From assembly GCF_040958095.1 (NCBI RefSeq), contig NC_091175.1, positions 21,474,003-21,538,002 on the forward strand: a DNA stretch of 64,000 bases. The letters are read 5' to 3'. The first letter of the stretch is position 1, and each line of letters starts with the position of its first letter. The stretch is from Procambarus clarkii. Its lineage: Eukaryota > Arthropoda > Malacostraca > Decapoda > Cambaridae. Under the pieces are notes generated by a model, which was given only the letters and a program-made list of their open reading frames with translations, was not told where the DNA came from and did not search any database. Positions 1 to 11,735 of the stretch are shown piece by piece. A program made the position numbers and the translations under genes.

Positions 1-1009
1 GCACTATACATATATGTATTTTATGTGGCCACCATTTTATTTGCATCAAACATGGATCTTCCCCCATAAAATGTAATAATTTTTTTAGAGTAGCCTTGAA
101 GCTCATCCATTGTTTATATTGACTCTTCAATTTGCATAGTGTATTGTTGTTGTTGGCCTCCTCAGTTGATTGCTTCATAATCTTCATCATTCAGCTTCAG
201 TTGATGTTTGTGTAGCATTGATGTGGTTATTATAGTGAAGCCACTCCTCTTGTAATCCCACTTCTACGTTGTGTCCTTCCTTTATGCGGACTATACGCTT
301 CACCAAGGGAAATTTTTTTTTATTTTTGTCACTCATGTTTGTTGCAAACGTTTCAGAATTATTTATCATGATGATCATCAATCACCATCATTCATCATTA
401 TTAATCATCATCAGTCATCATCATTATCCATCCTGGCATTTTGAGGAAACAGGAATTTTGAGCCATAGTTTCTCCCTATGTCTAATTTTCAGCCATGTTG
501 TGACTTAATGTCTGTATATAGGAGGTAATTCATCTGTGTTCATAATTTCCAAAATTGGTTATACGTACATAGGTGTTGCCTCACACGAGCCAGTAGGCCT
601 TATCCTTTTTCCTTAATGTGTCTCGATACTCAATTGTGGAAACACGTATCAGCTGACTTCCTCTCACTAGCTGCCTTAATGTTTGATACCGTGGGAGTTC
701 CTTAATGTACTCGCTCACCTAATAGAATAAAGGCACAGCTTGTTTACATTCATTTTACAGGGAAATTATCTACCAGTTTATATAAGAACTCATCCTTTTA
801 CCATTTCCTAACTGCATTATTATCTGTCTACACTTCGAGCTTGACATGACATTTTTCTCTTGGACAGTAGGGTATAAGAGTAGATGACTTGACTCACGTT
901 AGGAGGCTTAAAGCTCACCATTTCCATAGCCCATACTAAGCCTTAACATATTAGTTTTCCCCGGTACTCGACCCACAAATCGCTTTAACACCAAATTTTC
1001 AATTACAGT
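1..1009. other. Gene-free sequence, probably MIPEP intron
   Basis: AT-rich sequence with no exon I can recognise. It probably belongs to the intron upstream of the MIPEP exon at 4626. I looked here for the preceding MIPEP exon, which should encode the segment between the zinc site and the FYxLLDQ-like start of the next exon, and did not find it. A 64-codon open frame on the minus strand (187-381) has no recognisable relative. Confidence 0.5.
367..426. repeat. ATC/CAT trinucleotide microsatellite
   Basis: About 60 bp made mostly of imperfect ATCATC and CATCAT units, with small interruptions. It is a simple sequence repeat with no coding significance. Confidence 0.8.
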
Positions 1010-1140
1010 ACTGTTGGGTGAACAGGGATGAACATTTAAGGATTAGCATCCAGTCAGCCCTCCCAGTCCAGGGCTCGAACCCAGACACAATCACTCATGA
1101 TGTGAGAGACACATGTGCTACCACCTGCACCACAGGGACC
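1010..1140 (-). repeat. tRNA-derived SINE-like fragment
   Basis: Read on the minus strand, the sequence contains a promoter-like B box (GGGTTCGAGCC) about 50 bases downstream of a tRNA-like start with GTGGTGCAGGTGGTAGCAC. This matches a tRNA head of the SINE type. It does not fold into an obviously intact tRNA, and no tail was identified. Confidence 0.5.
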
Positions 1141-2493
1141 TTGGTGTGCTATTTTCAGCACAAATCACTGCTTTAGGGGTGCCACTGTCATACTTTTGAA
1201 TTAGCTATAATTTCTTCACAATTGGAAGCACAACACATTTCCTCATGGGTTGACTGATACATTCAGCCATGGATTGTCACACGGTGAATTTTTGAGATGC
1301 AAGTGTTTGTTGAAGAGGGCCCTGTACCTAAAAATGCCTGTAAAACCCTAAGCCATCCTTAAATTTGTGGACAAATGCCATTAAAAACAAGTGTAGAAGA
1401 ATCAAAGGACCTAATTAGCAAAAGATGAAAAAAGCAAAACCATGCAAACCTAAATTTGTATTGCCACCAAAGTAGTGGGTCGATACAATGCCACGGCACC
1501 AATAATTACAAGAACCATCAAGAAGATACCTACTAAGAATTAGACAAGAATATTGGATATCTCTGCACCTCGTGAATGAATACAAAAGGGAAAAAATCAG
1601 CCACAAACAGCAGATACTCCTTGTGGATGGCAACACAAGGGAGAAGGCAGCTGCTGGCCACCAGAATACCCTTTTCTCCATCACTGGAATGGCTTACTAT
1701 CCCACCATCATGCCCTAAGAAACTCCCCATGAAATGCTAAGGAAAACTCAAAATGGTACATGCTAAAATACTGCCCCAACAGAATGGACATTCAAAGGAA
1801 CTCAAGAGTCCTTTCCTGACAGACTGGGATACTTGCCCAACCTCTGCCAGTTCAGAAAGAGGCACTGGGCAAAGACATGGAACAAGAAGTTGAAACGAGC
1901 TTCAAAAGTCGAACTCTGAAACAGAGGAGTATTCGCCGGCCTCTTGCCTGAGGCAACAAAGTCCACAATAGCTAGAGTGCCGAGACATCAGAGAGTCTTG
2001 GCCAATGGGGTCTAATGAAAACACACTTTGAACCCACGAGAGCAATAACTCTCCTGTCATGCAGGAAGAGCAATAGATGCAACTTGACCAAGAGGTACCA
2101 AAAAGAAAGTGGACCACTCAGGAAAGCTGCCATCAGCAGAATCAGGTTTTGGGATGAGTGGGGAAGACATTGCTACCCAAACAGTAAAATATATAAGGTA
2201 AACAACCCCCTGTAAAATACAGGGACTGTACTAAACGCACTAAACCAATCATCGAGCAGAAATGCCACGCATGAATGAATGTATTTATGATTACCAAACC
2301 CCAAACCCTAACATTTAGACATGAGTGGCATGAGGAGCCACGTAAATAATGGAAAATATCACATACCATGTACCAAGCTCAACCCAGAAATGGTGCAAGA
2401 TTTTGCCTCCTTACCAAGTAAGAATCAAGCACACTGTCACACCACTATTACCCCTCCCCTCAATATGTCTTGCTTCCATAAACCTTTACCTTT
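1141..2493. other. Gene-free sequence, unidentified
   Basis: No exon was recognised. The part from about 1550 to 2200 is less AT-rich and has short open frames on both strands. It may be a heavily decayed mobile element, but I could not match it to a family. Confidence 0.35.
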
Positions 2494-2497
2494 TTAA

Positions 2498-4423
2498 CTC
2501 TTTAACTGTGCAACGCGCCTGCAGGCCCACGTCTGGGGTGCGTTACGCACCTCCAGGTATTTGTATTTTTCACGTTCCATTCAAAACTCCCTTGGCTACA
2601 TGGGGTTCACATCAGCTTCCTCAGGGCTCTTGTAAACAGACGCCATCTTTAAAAAAAATCGTGGTCCACATTCCCAGGTGTGAGAGCCTCAGTAGTGAGC
2701 GAGCAACCAAGGCTGGCGCTCGCAGCATGAGCGCACAGCACTGCTGTTCAGCGTGTGACCACAGCATCGCCTAATAATGTAAAAATATATATATAATCTG
2801 TATTATTTAGCCATGATAGTTTTATAGAAGAGCCTGAGTGTGATAATGACTGGGTACAATGTTCAAATATCAGTGATTCAATGCTGTTCACAATGTTCAC
2901 AGCTCTAGCCACAGCACCACAGCATTATTTCGTCCATCTAGGAATCTTCAAACGACTTTTTAGGTTCCTTTTCAAAATAAACTTGTGGTCAATTATTCAT
3001 TTACAGGAATTAGTGACTAGTAATGTGGTTATAATTAGCATTGTGCATAGTATTGTGGAAGGAGGAATTTTGGTGAGGAAGGGATAGAATTGAGGTAGCC
3101 TCACTATGTGTGGCAGCCACTCTTGTTTTGCTCACCATGCTAGCTTCGTGGTTCGCTACGAGGAACACATATGTACATGGGTATATACAGTGTGTGTGTA
3201 TATAGTGTAATAACAGCATCAGGAGTATGTTGAGAGGAGCTATTTTGGTGAGGGAGGTGAAGTCGTAATCGTAGCGTCGTCTGCTGTCTGCTGTGTGATT
3301 TCTCATGCAGTGTATGATGGCCACTGTACTGTTTGGACACAATACCGGCTTACTTGCATAGTTCTGGTAAATAAAACATGTAGATAGATATATATAACAT
3401 GTGTAAATAGTGTAATAAAAACAATAACAGTATGGTGGGAGGAGCAATGTTGGCAAGTAAGATGTTGGAGTGAGGGAGGGCTGGCTGGGTGTGGATGCTC
3501 ACACTCGCGGTGTTCTGAGTGTGTTGATGGTGAATGTATATAGTGTGTGACAGTGTATAGTGTGTACATATGTTGTAAATATACATAAATGAACATGAAA
3601 CATTGGTGTGAATAACTGTATGATGGGAGGAGCAATGTTGGAGGAGTGAAGGAGAGTTGACTGGGTTTGGCTGCTCACACTTGCAGTGTTCTGAATGTGT
3701 TCATGGTTAATGTATATAGTGTGTGACAGTGTATAGTGTGTACATATGTTGTAAATATACATAAATGAACATGAAACATTGGCGTGAATAACTGTATGAT
3801 GGGAGGAGGATTGTTGGCGAATACAATGTTGGAGGAGTGAGGGAGGGCTGGCTGGGTGTGACAGCTCACACTCTCGGTGTTCTGAGTGTGTTGATGGTGA
3901 ATGTATATTGTGTGTGGCAGTGTATAGTCTGTAAATAGATTGTATATATACATAAATTTGCATGATACATAGTAAATATGTGCAACTTATGTGTACACAA
4001 GTGAATTTCATACGTAACACAGTGTCCTCGGACAGTACGGATGTTTTACTGCCATAATACTGTATAGTGTACGTGTTTATTATACATAGGATTAGCACGT
4101 AAAAACAAATAAAATGTATTTGGAACTGTACTCAAAAAAATGAACAAAATTATATTCGCGGCAACTCGCACGCCCCGCCCCAGGCGCCCTACTGGCCCCA
4201 GGAGCGTACGTCACGGGCGAACGGGGAATGATGATGTCACGCGCCAACTTACGGATCCCATAGTAGCCAAAGTAAGTACAATTTTGAAATTTTTTTGACA
4301 TACCCATACTGAGGGAAGGGTTTTTGACATTTTAAAAAAACAAAAGTTTTTTCAAGAAAATTTATTTCCTGCGCACTGGGGGGGGGGGGGGGTGTCGTAT
4401 TTGGAGGCGGCGCAGTTAAAGGG
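2498..4423 (+). mobile_element. Non-autonomous piggyBac-type element, family A, copy 1
   Basis: The element is bounded by TTAA at 2494-2497 and 4424-4427. Its termini are inverted repeats, CTCTTTAACTGTGC on the left and the complement of CCCTTTAACTGCGC on the right. It has no transposase frame. Its left subterminal region (an acatggggttcaca-like stretch, then agacgcc before an A-rich run and atcgtgg) resembles the 5' untranslated end of the transposase-bearing element at 55208-58086, so mobilisation by that enzyme or a relative is plausible. The interior carries about five ~185-bp tandem units (3000-3960). It lies in a MIPEP intron about 200 bp upstream of an exon. A closely similar copy is at 9052-16805. 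Confidence 0.8.
3000..3960. repeat. Tandem repeat, ~185-bp unit, about five copies
   Basis: The motif GGAGGAnnnnTTGGTGAG or GGGAGGAGCAATGTTGG recurs near 3062, 3234, 3434, 3625 and 3800, spaced 170-200 bp. Each unit also has an alternating TATATAGTGTGTGACAGTG-like tract and a short tract resembling TCACCATxCTAGCTTxGTGG. Short open frames crossing this area are by-products of the repeat. Related units occur in the elements at 4931-6925 and 14954-16718. Confidence 0.75.
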
Positions 4424-4625
4424 TTAAGAAAAATGAGAATACTGTAATTATGAATGCATTTTTTGAGCCACAATTAACACTTACATTTTGTATTTTTTGT
4501 CTTTATTCTATGAGATTAGAGATATCAGCTACTGAAGGACAATGTTAGTCTATAATGTAACTGTTTTGTAAATTAAAGCATTAATAAGTAAATAAAACTA
4601 ATGATGTTCACTGTTCTCACTCCAG

Positions 4626-4751
4626 ACATTCTACTCGCTGCTTGATCAACGTTATCACGGCGAAGAACGGTGGTCATCAACAACTTCTACAACACACATA
4701 CTGGAGGAGGTTCAGAGCAAGTACTATGGTCTTCCATATGTGCAAAACACA
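4626..4751 (+). CDS. MIPEP: MIPEP internal coding exon (partial gene)
   Basis: This exon encodes 42 residues of mitochondrial intermediate peptidase, the matrix M3A zinc endopeptidase that removes an octapeptide from imported precursors after the main processing peptidase. The frame reads [12 protein letters not shown] at the start and [10 protein letters not shown] at the end, closely like the C-terminal quarter of animal MIPEP. It is framed by a pyrimidine tract with CTCCAG before it and GTAAGT after it, phase 0 on both sides. The next exon continues in frame with [14 protein letters not shown]. The zinc-binding HExxH exon lies outside the window, so only the C-terminal region is seen. The host intron downstream is 12.8 kb and full of transposons. 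Confidence 0.93.
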
Positions 4752-4937
4752 GTAAGTTATTAATTCATATCTAGTGGGGTAAGGATGTACTGTAATCTGC
4801 TCTGAAGCCATTAATGTTAAAAATACTGTACAGTACTGTAATCTGTTAATGCTTCTCATTTTTCTTGTCTCTATAGTTCATAAGTTAGTTTTTCTTCATC
4901 TCAAGTCTTGCACTGTGCAGTACATATTAACCCTTAA

Positions 4938-5052
4938 ATTGCGCATCGCATCATATGATGCTTCGACTGACTTGCAGAAAATTGCGCATCGCATCATATG
5001 ATGCTTTGACTGACTTGCAGAAAATTGCGCATCGCATCATATGATGCTTTGG
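4938..5052 (+). repeat. Subterminal tandem palindromes, possible transposase sites
   Basis: Three copies of a ~56-bp unit each contain GCGCATCGCATCATATGATG. The core CATCATATGATG is a perfect palindrome. The equivalent place in the transposase-bearing element (58005-58080) has two copies of a different palindrome, CACTTCATATGAAGTG, which shares the TCATATGA core. Multiple subterminal motifs are commonly transposase-binding sites; that role here is inferred. Confidence 0.6.
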
Positions 5053-5289
5053 AGTACTACGCAAGATTTAAACTGCCCGCGGATACACGGGGTTCACCAC
5101 ACCTTCATCAGGGCTCAGGTAAACAGACGCCATTAAAAAAAAATCGTGGGCCAAATTCCCGGGTATTAGGGGCCTTAGTATTGAGTGAGCTACCAAGCCT
5201 GACGCACGCAGCATGAGCTCACAGCACTGCTGTTCAGCTTGTGACAACAGCATCGCCTAAAAATGCCTTAATATACTTGTTCATGCTAT

Positions 5290-6440
5290 TATGTAGCAAT
5301 GATATTATTACAGAAGACCCCTGACTGTGATAAAACTGACCAGGGTTCTGATAATAGCAGGATTGTGGTGATATTTAGCGCTGTGCTGCATGGAGGGAGG
5401 AGTAATGCTGTGGGAGGGAGAGTGGTGGCATTGTCATCTGACTGTGTGTGGCCACCTTTTATTGACCGCACTCACCATACCAGCTTAGTGGTTCGCTATG
5501 GTGAATACAAATGTAGATACTTATATATAACGTGTGTATAGAGGGTATAAACAGCAAGAGGAGTAGGTTGGGAGCCGCCATTTTGGTGAGGGCAGTGGCA
5601 TCGTCTGCACGATTTATCATGTTGTTTACTGGTGACCACGATGGTCTTTGGGTACCATACCAGTTTACTTGTACAAGTATGGTGAATAAAACAGGTAGAT
5701 ATTTATATATAATGTGTGTATATAGCGTAATAACACCACAAACAGTAATGTTGGAGGAGAAATATTAGTGCGTCTGGCCTTGAGGGCGGCAGCCAGCTGA
5801 CTGTGTGAGGTCCTACGTCTTTGTGCCTTTACTCACCATACAAGCTTAGATGTACAGTTATGGTGAACAAAACATGTAAATACTTATATATAACGTCTGT
5901 ATATAAAAGCAAAAACAGTATGGTGGGTGGAGAATGGTGGCAAGTCAGGTGAGGTGAGGGAGGGAGGGAGTGGCAGCCAGTGGCGGGCTGCCTTTAGCTG
6001 CCACTGCCACTCAGCATACCAACTTAGTGGCTCGTTATGGTGAGCACGAATGTAGATACTTATATATAGCGTCTGTATATAGTGAATAAAAGCAAAAACA
6101 GCATTGTGGGAGGAGAATGTGGGTGAGTCAGGTGACTTGAGGGAGGGAGGAAGTAGCAGCCAGTGGCGGGCTGCCACTGCCACTCAACATGCCAACTTAG
6201 TGGTTTGTTATGGTGAACACGAATGTACATACTTATATATAACATCTGTATATAGTGAATAAAAGCAAAAACAGTATGGTGGGAGGAGAATGTGGGTGAG
6301 TGAGGTGTTGAGGGAAGGCGTGAGTGGCTGGCTGGTACACGGTGGTCACTCCTCGTTACTTTTTGACTCATAATAGCAACTTAGTGGTTCGTTATGGTGA
6401 ACAAAACATGCAGATACTTATATATAACCTGTGTATATAG
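5290..6440. repeat. Tandem repeat, ~180-bp unit, six copies
   Basis: The landmark CTTATATATAACGTxTGTATAT recurs near 5519, 5699, 5881, 6059, 6230 and 6416, giving periods of 171-186 bp. Each unit also has an inverted pair around AGCTTAGTGGTTCGTTATGGTGAAC and a GGGAGGAGAATGTGGGTGAG-like segment. It lies wholly inside the family B element. Confidence 0.8.
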
Positions 6441-6821
6441 TGTAATAACCGACAAAGTATTTGTTCACTGTTTGATGAATATAATTGAATCAACAATATG
6501 CACACCATATTTTTGAGTACAGCGATGATTCACTCATTTTATTATATAAATATATCACACTACACACTATTGAATAATATTACAGCAAAAAAACTATGAA
6601 AAATCAATCAAGAGACATTGAAATAATTAGGTAATTATCTCTTTGTGGCAACTCCGACCTGACAGCTGGCAAGCAACAGACCGCCTGGGATGCATGCTGA
6701 GTCAGCGCCTGTTTTTTGCCAGACTTCCCCGCCCTATAGCGGGCAATATATGCCACTTACGATTTTTTTTATTATTTTTCCCATGATCAGTGAACACAAA
6801 TTAACAGGTTAGGAAGAAAAA

Positions 6822-6823
<2 letters not shown>

Positions 6824-6877
<54 letters not shown>
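6824..6877. repeat. Poly(T) tract of 54 bases
   Basis: An uninterrupted run of 54 T near the right end of the family B element. The related copy at 14954-16718 has only about 13 A at the equivalent place, so the run has expanded here. Assembly length at such a run is uncertain. Confidence 0.9.
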
Positions 6878-6880
<3 letters not shown>

Positions 6881-6929
6881 CACCTGTGGGTGTCAAATGG
6901 TATATAGCCATGCGCCATTAAAGGGTTAA

Positions 6930-7240
6930 ACCTAAGCTCAGTCTCAGGCTCACTTTTGTTACATTGATTTCATCGGATTTCACATCCATCTAACCTAGGT
7001 GTATTATCAGTGAAATCATACAGTGCTCATCCCCACTACGGGCTCACCATAGCCTGTGCTACTTGCCCCGCTCCTGTGCCAGGTAAGCTACGAGCTCACC
7101 ATAGCCCGTGCTGCTTGAAACTTGTTCTGATAAGCTGAATCTATAACAACATACAGTGTTGGAAGAAAAAAATATTACATATACTATATACTGTACAGTG
7201 CAACCTCAAGTTGGCAAATCTCCAGTTCCAATGCACATTT
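6930..7240. repeat. Short direct duplication in gene-free sequence
   Basis: Two near-identical ~31-bp copies (7036-7066 and 7088-7118) contain GGCTCACCATAGCC followed by GTGCTNCTTG. I know similar sequence as an interspersed repeat of decapod genomes, but the family cannot be named from this fragment. No exon was seen. Confidence 0.5.
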
Positions 7241-8480
7241 TCTCTCTGGGCTTGTGCTGGTGGTGGTCCTTGCCCCCTACTCCAGTCCCAGGGCTTTTGG
7301 ATCTCTTTCTCCTCCACAGCTGTTTTTGGTCATTGTGTCTTGGATGGACTCTGGGTTAGTTGACTTCCCCATCTCTTGCCTGGGTGTCCCAGTTATTCCT
7401 AGTCCATTTGCAGGACTTGACAGCCCAACATTATGTTCTCAATTACCAATTTGAGTTTGCTTCTTTGTCTTCCAAGTCTGACCTTTTGCATGACCATTCT
7501 AGGTGTAGCAAGCAGTTTTCCTAGTTAGTGTCCCCTAGACCTCTGTGACCCATTCTGGCATGTCCCGTTTCATCCACTGTTCAGGGGACTGCCTTGGGGG
7601 TCCTTCTTTTTGGCTTGATTCTAGCTCCTTGGTACTTACCAGGTTAACTTAAGTGGTTTTTACCTGGCAGCATCTTTTAGATGTCCATGATTTGCCCTAC
7701 CTCAATGACTGCTGGTTTGGACTTCTAGCCAGTCCACATGTTTGCAAGTCAGGATTTGTTCCTCTCCTAGCTTGCTGGGTTTGAGAATTTTGTATTCTGG
7801 TGGAAGTTCCAGTTGGTTCCATCTCAGGTTTGAACATAATTCAGTCTGATTTGGCTCTGCTCTGCCCGTGAGCTCATCTCCATCTGGTATTGGGACAGTC
7901 CTGTATTACTCGGTGATTGGTCGAGAAGTTGTATGGAAATCTGGATTTTACCTGCCTGGTGTTCCCCATGGTCAGGGTTTGGGTGCAGTTTTAGTTCCTA
8001 CCGTTTCCATCCCTTTTGCCACCACTGAGATATTCAGGTGCAGGCTTCGTTTGCCCTTCACTGGCTTTTGGTTTGCTGGTTTCCTGTTTGGGTTTTGTGG
8101 TACCTTCCTACTGTCAATCATTGTATGTACTGGCACCTCTACTCTGGGTTGGAGCTTTGTGACCAGTATTCACTGAACTTCCCAGGATTGTTGAGCAAGA
8201 CGAATCCTCCCGAGTCATCTTGTTTTCTGGTTTGGGTGTTGGTTTTCTTTCGTCACTTCAGTTCTCAGTCCCCCCTTTGGTCCAGGACTTCTTTTTGTGA
8301 TGTTTGTTGATTCTTGGTTTGTTCGGCTGGGGTGTAGCGTTTGTTGTATCTAGCTGTGGCTTTGGCTGTTGTATTTTTTAATTTGTCAAAGTTTTTTGTG
8401 GGTCTTTATTGAATGCCTTTTTATGTGCTTGCCCCTTTGTAGCTCTTCAGGACTTACAGCACTGACACCACAGGCCCACC
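7240..8480 (+). pseudogene. Old decayed relic of a DIRS retroelement (RT and RNase H region)
   Basis: The segment is colinear at DNA level with the minus-strand coding region of the DIRS element at 35046-41409. The stretch near 7690 reads CCTACCTCAATGACTGCTGG where the younger copy reads CCTACCTCGACGACTGGCTG, the codons for the YLDD catalytic box. Near 8065-8175 it follows the RNase H start (TTGGAGCTTTGTGACCAGT-like versus GCTGGGGTTTTGTGACCAGT). Many stops and frameshifts interrupt it. CG dinucleotides of the young copy are frequently TG or CA here. It cannot make a protein. Confidence 0.75.
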
Positions 8481-8930
8481 CACCTTGTGATTACCTTGTG
8501 ATGAACAGAATGAAGTACAGAACTGCAATACATACTGAAGTATTCTTCATTATTTAGCAATTTTTATTTACAACTGGCATATTATGTACTCCCTTAATAA
8601 ACACTTTGCTCTCCCGGCGAGCCACCGCATTGCACCACAAGGTAGGCTGAACATTGCCAGTGAGCACACAACCTAATGTTAAAATCTTTCACTCACAATA
8701 TTTATACATTGTTTACACATAGGAATAATAACAATTTAATGGATGATGGCGTTGACGTTATCCCCCGAAGTGCGTATATTGTTTGGATGACTGCGATACT
8801 CGTCATCAGGACTCCAAAGTGATAATTAAATTAATGATAACCTCGGGTCACATTCAAATCATTCATGACAATGATCTCTAATTTTATGCTACTCAGAATT
8901 TACCTTAATGTTTTCCTCTGCCATCATGAC
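8481..8930. other. Gene-free intron sequence
   Basis: AT-rich sequence within the long MIPEP intron. I see no exon, RNA gene or recognisable element in it. Confidence 0.4.
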
Positions 8931-8942
8931 TCCTTTCAAACT

Positions 8943-9047
8943 GAATTACACACAGAGATCACACTAACGTCATGCATCAAATGAACAAATCCACAAGGGC
9001 CTTGATGAGGATTCGAACCTGCGTCCGGGAGCATCCCAGACACTGCC
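8943..9047 (-). repeat. tRNA-derived SINE, distal piece split by an insertion
   Basis: The minus-strand reading contains GGTTCGAATCC (B box) and then the shared SINE body start (CTTGTGGATTTGTTCATTTG). The tRNA-like head stops at CACTGCC next to TTAA, and its continuation, TCGACTGAGCTAC, resumes at 16810 after the inserted element. An uninterrupted version of the same junction is visible at 17064-17090. Confidence 0.8.
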
Positions 9048-9720
9048 TTAACCCTTAAACTGCGCAATGTGTCTACAGGCTCACGTCTGGTTTGCGCAAT
9101 GCGCCTCCGGGTATTTGTATTTTTCACGTTCCATTCAAAACTCCCGCGGCTACATGGGGTTCACATCAGCTTCCTCAGGGCTCTTATAAACAGACGCCAT
9201 CTTTAAAAAAAATCGTGGTCCACATTCCTGGGTGTGGGAGCCTCAGTAGTGCGTGAGCAACCAAGGCTGGCGCTCGCAGCATGAGCGCACAGCACTGCTG
9301 TTCAGTGTGTGACCACAGCATCACCTAATAATGTCAAAATATATATATAACTTGTATTATTTAGCCATGATAGTGTTATAGAAGAGCCTGAGTGTGATAA
9401 TGACTGGGTACAATGTTCAAATATCAGTGATTCAATGCTGTTCACGATGTTCACAGCGCTAGCCACAGCACCACAGCATTATTTTGTCCATCTAGGAATC
9501 TTCAAATGATTTCTTAGGTTCCTTTTCAAAATAAACGTGTGGTCAATTATTCATTTACAGGAATTAGTGACCAGGATTGTGATAATAGCAGGATTGTGGT
9601 TATAATTAGCGTTGTGCATAGTATTGTGGAAGGAGGAATTTTGGTGAGGGAGGGAGGGAGAGAATTGAGGTAGCCTCTGTGTGTGTGTGTAATTACCTAA
9701 GTGTAGTTACAGGATGAGAG

Positions 9721-11735
9721 CTACGCTCGTGGTGTCCCGTCTCCCCAGCACTCTTTGTCATATAATGCTTTGAAATTACTGACGGTTTTGGCCTCCACCA
9801 CCTTCTCACTTAACTTGTTCCAACCGTCTACCACTCTGTTTACAAAAGTGAATTTTCGTATATTTCTCCGGCAGCTTTGTTTCGTTAGTTTAAATCTATG
9901 ACCTCTTGTTCTTGATGTTCCGAGTCTCAGGAATTCTTCCCTATCAATTTTATCTATTCCTGTTACTATTTTGAACGTAGTGATTATATCGCCTCTTTTT
10001 CTTCTATCTTCTAGTTTTTGCATATTCAATGCCTCTAATCTCTCCTCGTAGCTCTTGTCCTTCAGTTCTGGGAGCCACTTAGTGGCATGTCGTTGCACCT
10101 TTTCCAGTTTGTTGATGTGCTTCTTAAGATATGGGCACCATACAACCGCTGCATATTCCAGCTTTGGTCTAATAAAAGTCGTGAACAATTTCTTTAGTAT
10201 TTCTCCATCCATGTATTTAAAAGCAATTCTAAGGTTAGAAAGTGTAGCATAGGCTCCTCGCACAATGTTCTTAATGTGGTCCTCAGGTGACATTTTTCTA
10301 TCTAAAACCACCCCTAGATCCTTTTCTTTATCAGAATTCTTTAAAGATTTCTCACATAATTTATAGGTTGTGTGGGGTCTATGTTCTCCAATTCCACATT
10401 CCATAACATGGCATTTATTCACATTAAATTCCATTTGCCAAGTGTTGCTCCATATACTTATTTTGTCCAGGTCTTCTTGAAGGGCATGACAATCATCTAG
10501 GTTTCTTATCTTCCCTATTATCTTAGCATCATCAGCAAACATGTTCATGTAATTGTGTATTCCCACTGGTAGATCGTTTATGTAGACAATGAACATTACC
10601 GGTGCAAGAACTGAACCCTGAGGTACTCCACTCGTTACATTCTTCCAATCCGATACCTTGCCTCTGATTATGGCCCTCATTTTTCTGTCAGTTAGGAAAT
10701 TTTTCATCCATGTTAGTAGCTTACCTGTCACTCCTCCAATATGTTCCAGTTTCCAGAACAACCTCTTATGGGGAACTCTGTCAAAAGCCTTTTTTAGGTC
10801 TAGATAGATGCAGTCAACCCGACCATCTCTTTCCTGTAAAATCTCTGTGGCTCGATCATAAAAACTGAGCAAGTTCGTTACACAGGATCTTCCAGATCGA
10901 AAACCATACTGTCTGTCTGATATTATAGCGTTTTCCTCCAAGTGTTCTACCCATTTAGTTTTAATTATTTTTTCCAATATTTTGACTATTACACTTGTCA
11001 ATGATACAGGTCTATAATTAAGGGGGTCTTCCCTGTTTCCACTTTTGTAGATTGGAACTATGTTAGCCTTTTTCCACACATCAGCTACAGCTCCTGTACA
11101 CAGGGATGCCTGAAAAATCAGTTGAAGTGGAATGCTGAGCTCAGGTGCACATTCTCTCAGAACCCATGGTGAAACTCCATCTGGACCAACTGCTTTGTTC
11201 TTACTTAGCTCCTTGAGCATTTTTTCCACTTCGTCTCTAGACACCTCTATGTGGTCTATGTTGTTCTCTGGAATTCTTATTGTATCTGGTTCCCTAAAGA
11301 TTTCATTTTGTACAAACACACTTTGGAACTTTTCGTTTAGTGTTTCACACATTTTCTTTTCATCTTCCGTGAATCTATTTCCCATTTTCAACCTCTGAAT
11401 ATTATCCTTTACCTGCAATTTGTTGTTTATGAATTTATAGAATAGACCTGGTTCTGTTTTACATTTGTCTGCAATCCCTTTTTCAAAATTTCTTTCTGCC
11501 TCTCTCCTCACTGCCGTGTAGTTGTTTCTCGCATCTTTGTATCGCTGGTATGTTTGGGGGTTCGGCCTCTTCCTGTATTGATTCCATTTTTGTGTCTTTT
11601 GGTCTCTAGCCCTCTCGCAATTTCTATTGAACCAATCCTGTTTCCTAGTTCTGCATCTCTGTTTTGGTATAAATTTTTTTGTGCCATTATCATATATTTC
11701 ACAAAACTTGACATACATCTCATTCACTTCCTTGC
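9721..11735 (-). CDS. LINE ORF2, reverse transcriptase part (uninterrupted frame)
   Basis: A long open frame covers the complete reverse transcriptase. It shows the expected boxes in order: GPDGVSPWVLREC, NYRPVSLTSV, QYGFRSGRSC, YLDLKKAFDRVPH, GVPQGSVLAP and the catalytic FADDAK. A C-terminal thumb-like region ends with WGDGTPRA. The open frame continues to 11823, but its first ~30 codons come from an antisense SINE inserted at 11736-12000, so that start is spurious. The enzyme would copy the LINE RNA onto nicked DNA. Because it is cut off from its endonuclease by the SINE and by frameshifts, the locus is probably not functional, although this domain has no stop. Confidence 0.88.

Larger units (their letters stand above)
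4931..6925 (+). mobile_element. Non-autonomous piggyBac-type element, family B, copy 1
   Basis: TTAA duplications at 4927-4930 and 6926-6929 flank inverted ends beginning CCCTTAAATTGCGC and ending TTAAAGGG. No transposase is present. The left end carries three tandem ~56-bp units, each with the palindrome CATCATATGATG, followed by a stretch (GCCCGCGGATACACGGGG and onward) resembling the leader of the intact element at 55208-58086. Six ~180-bp tandem units fill the centre, and a 54-base T run sits near the right end. It is the same family as 14954-16718 in the opposite orientation. Confidence 0.85.

Noticed and set aside
1400..2350. Possible old DIRS or LINE fragment
   Set aside because: Composition suggests a decayed coding element, but I could not align it to any element in the window with confidence.
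3010..4098. Minus-strand open frames rich in His, Thr, Tyr and Ile (for example 199 codons at 3499-4098)
   Set aside because: They are translations of the ~185-bp tandem repeat; the repeated protein pattern follows the DNA period and no family matches.
3000..6440. Regularly spaced repeats resembling a CRISPR array
   Set aside because: The units are ~180 bp contiguous tandem copies without unique spacers, in a eukaryotic transposon.
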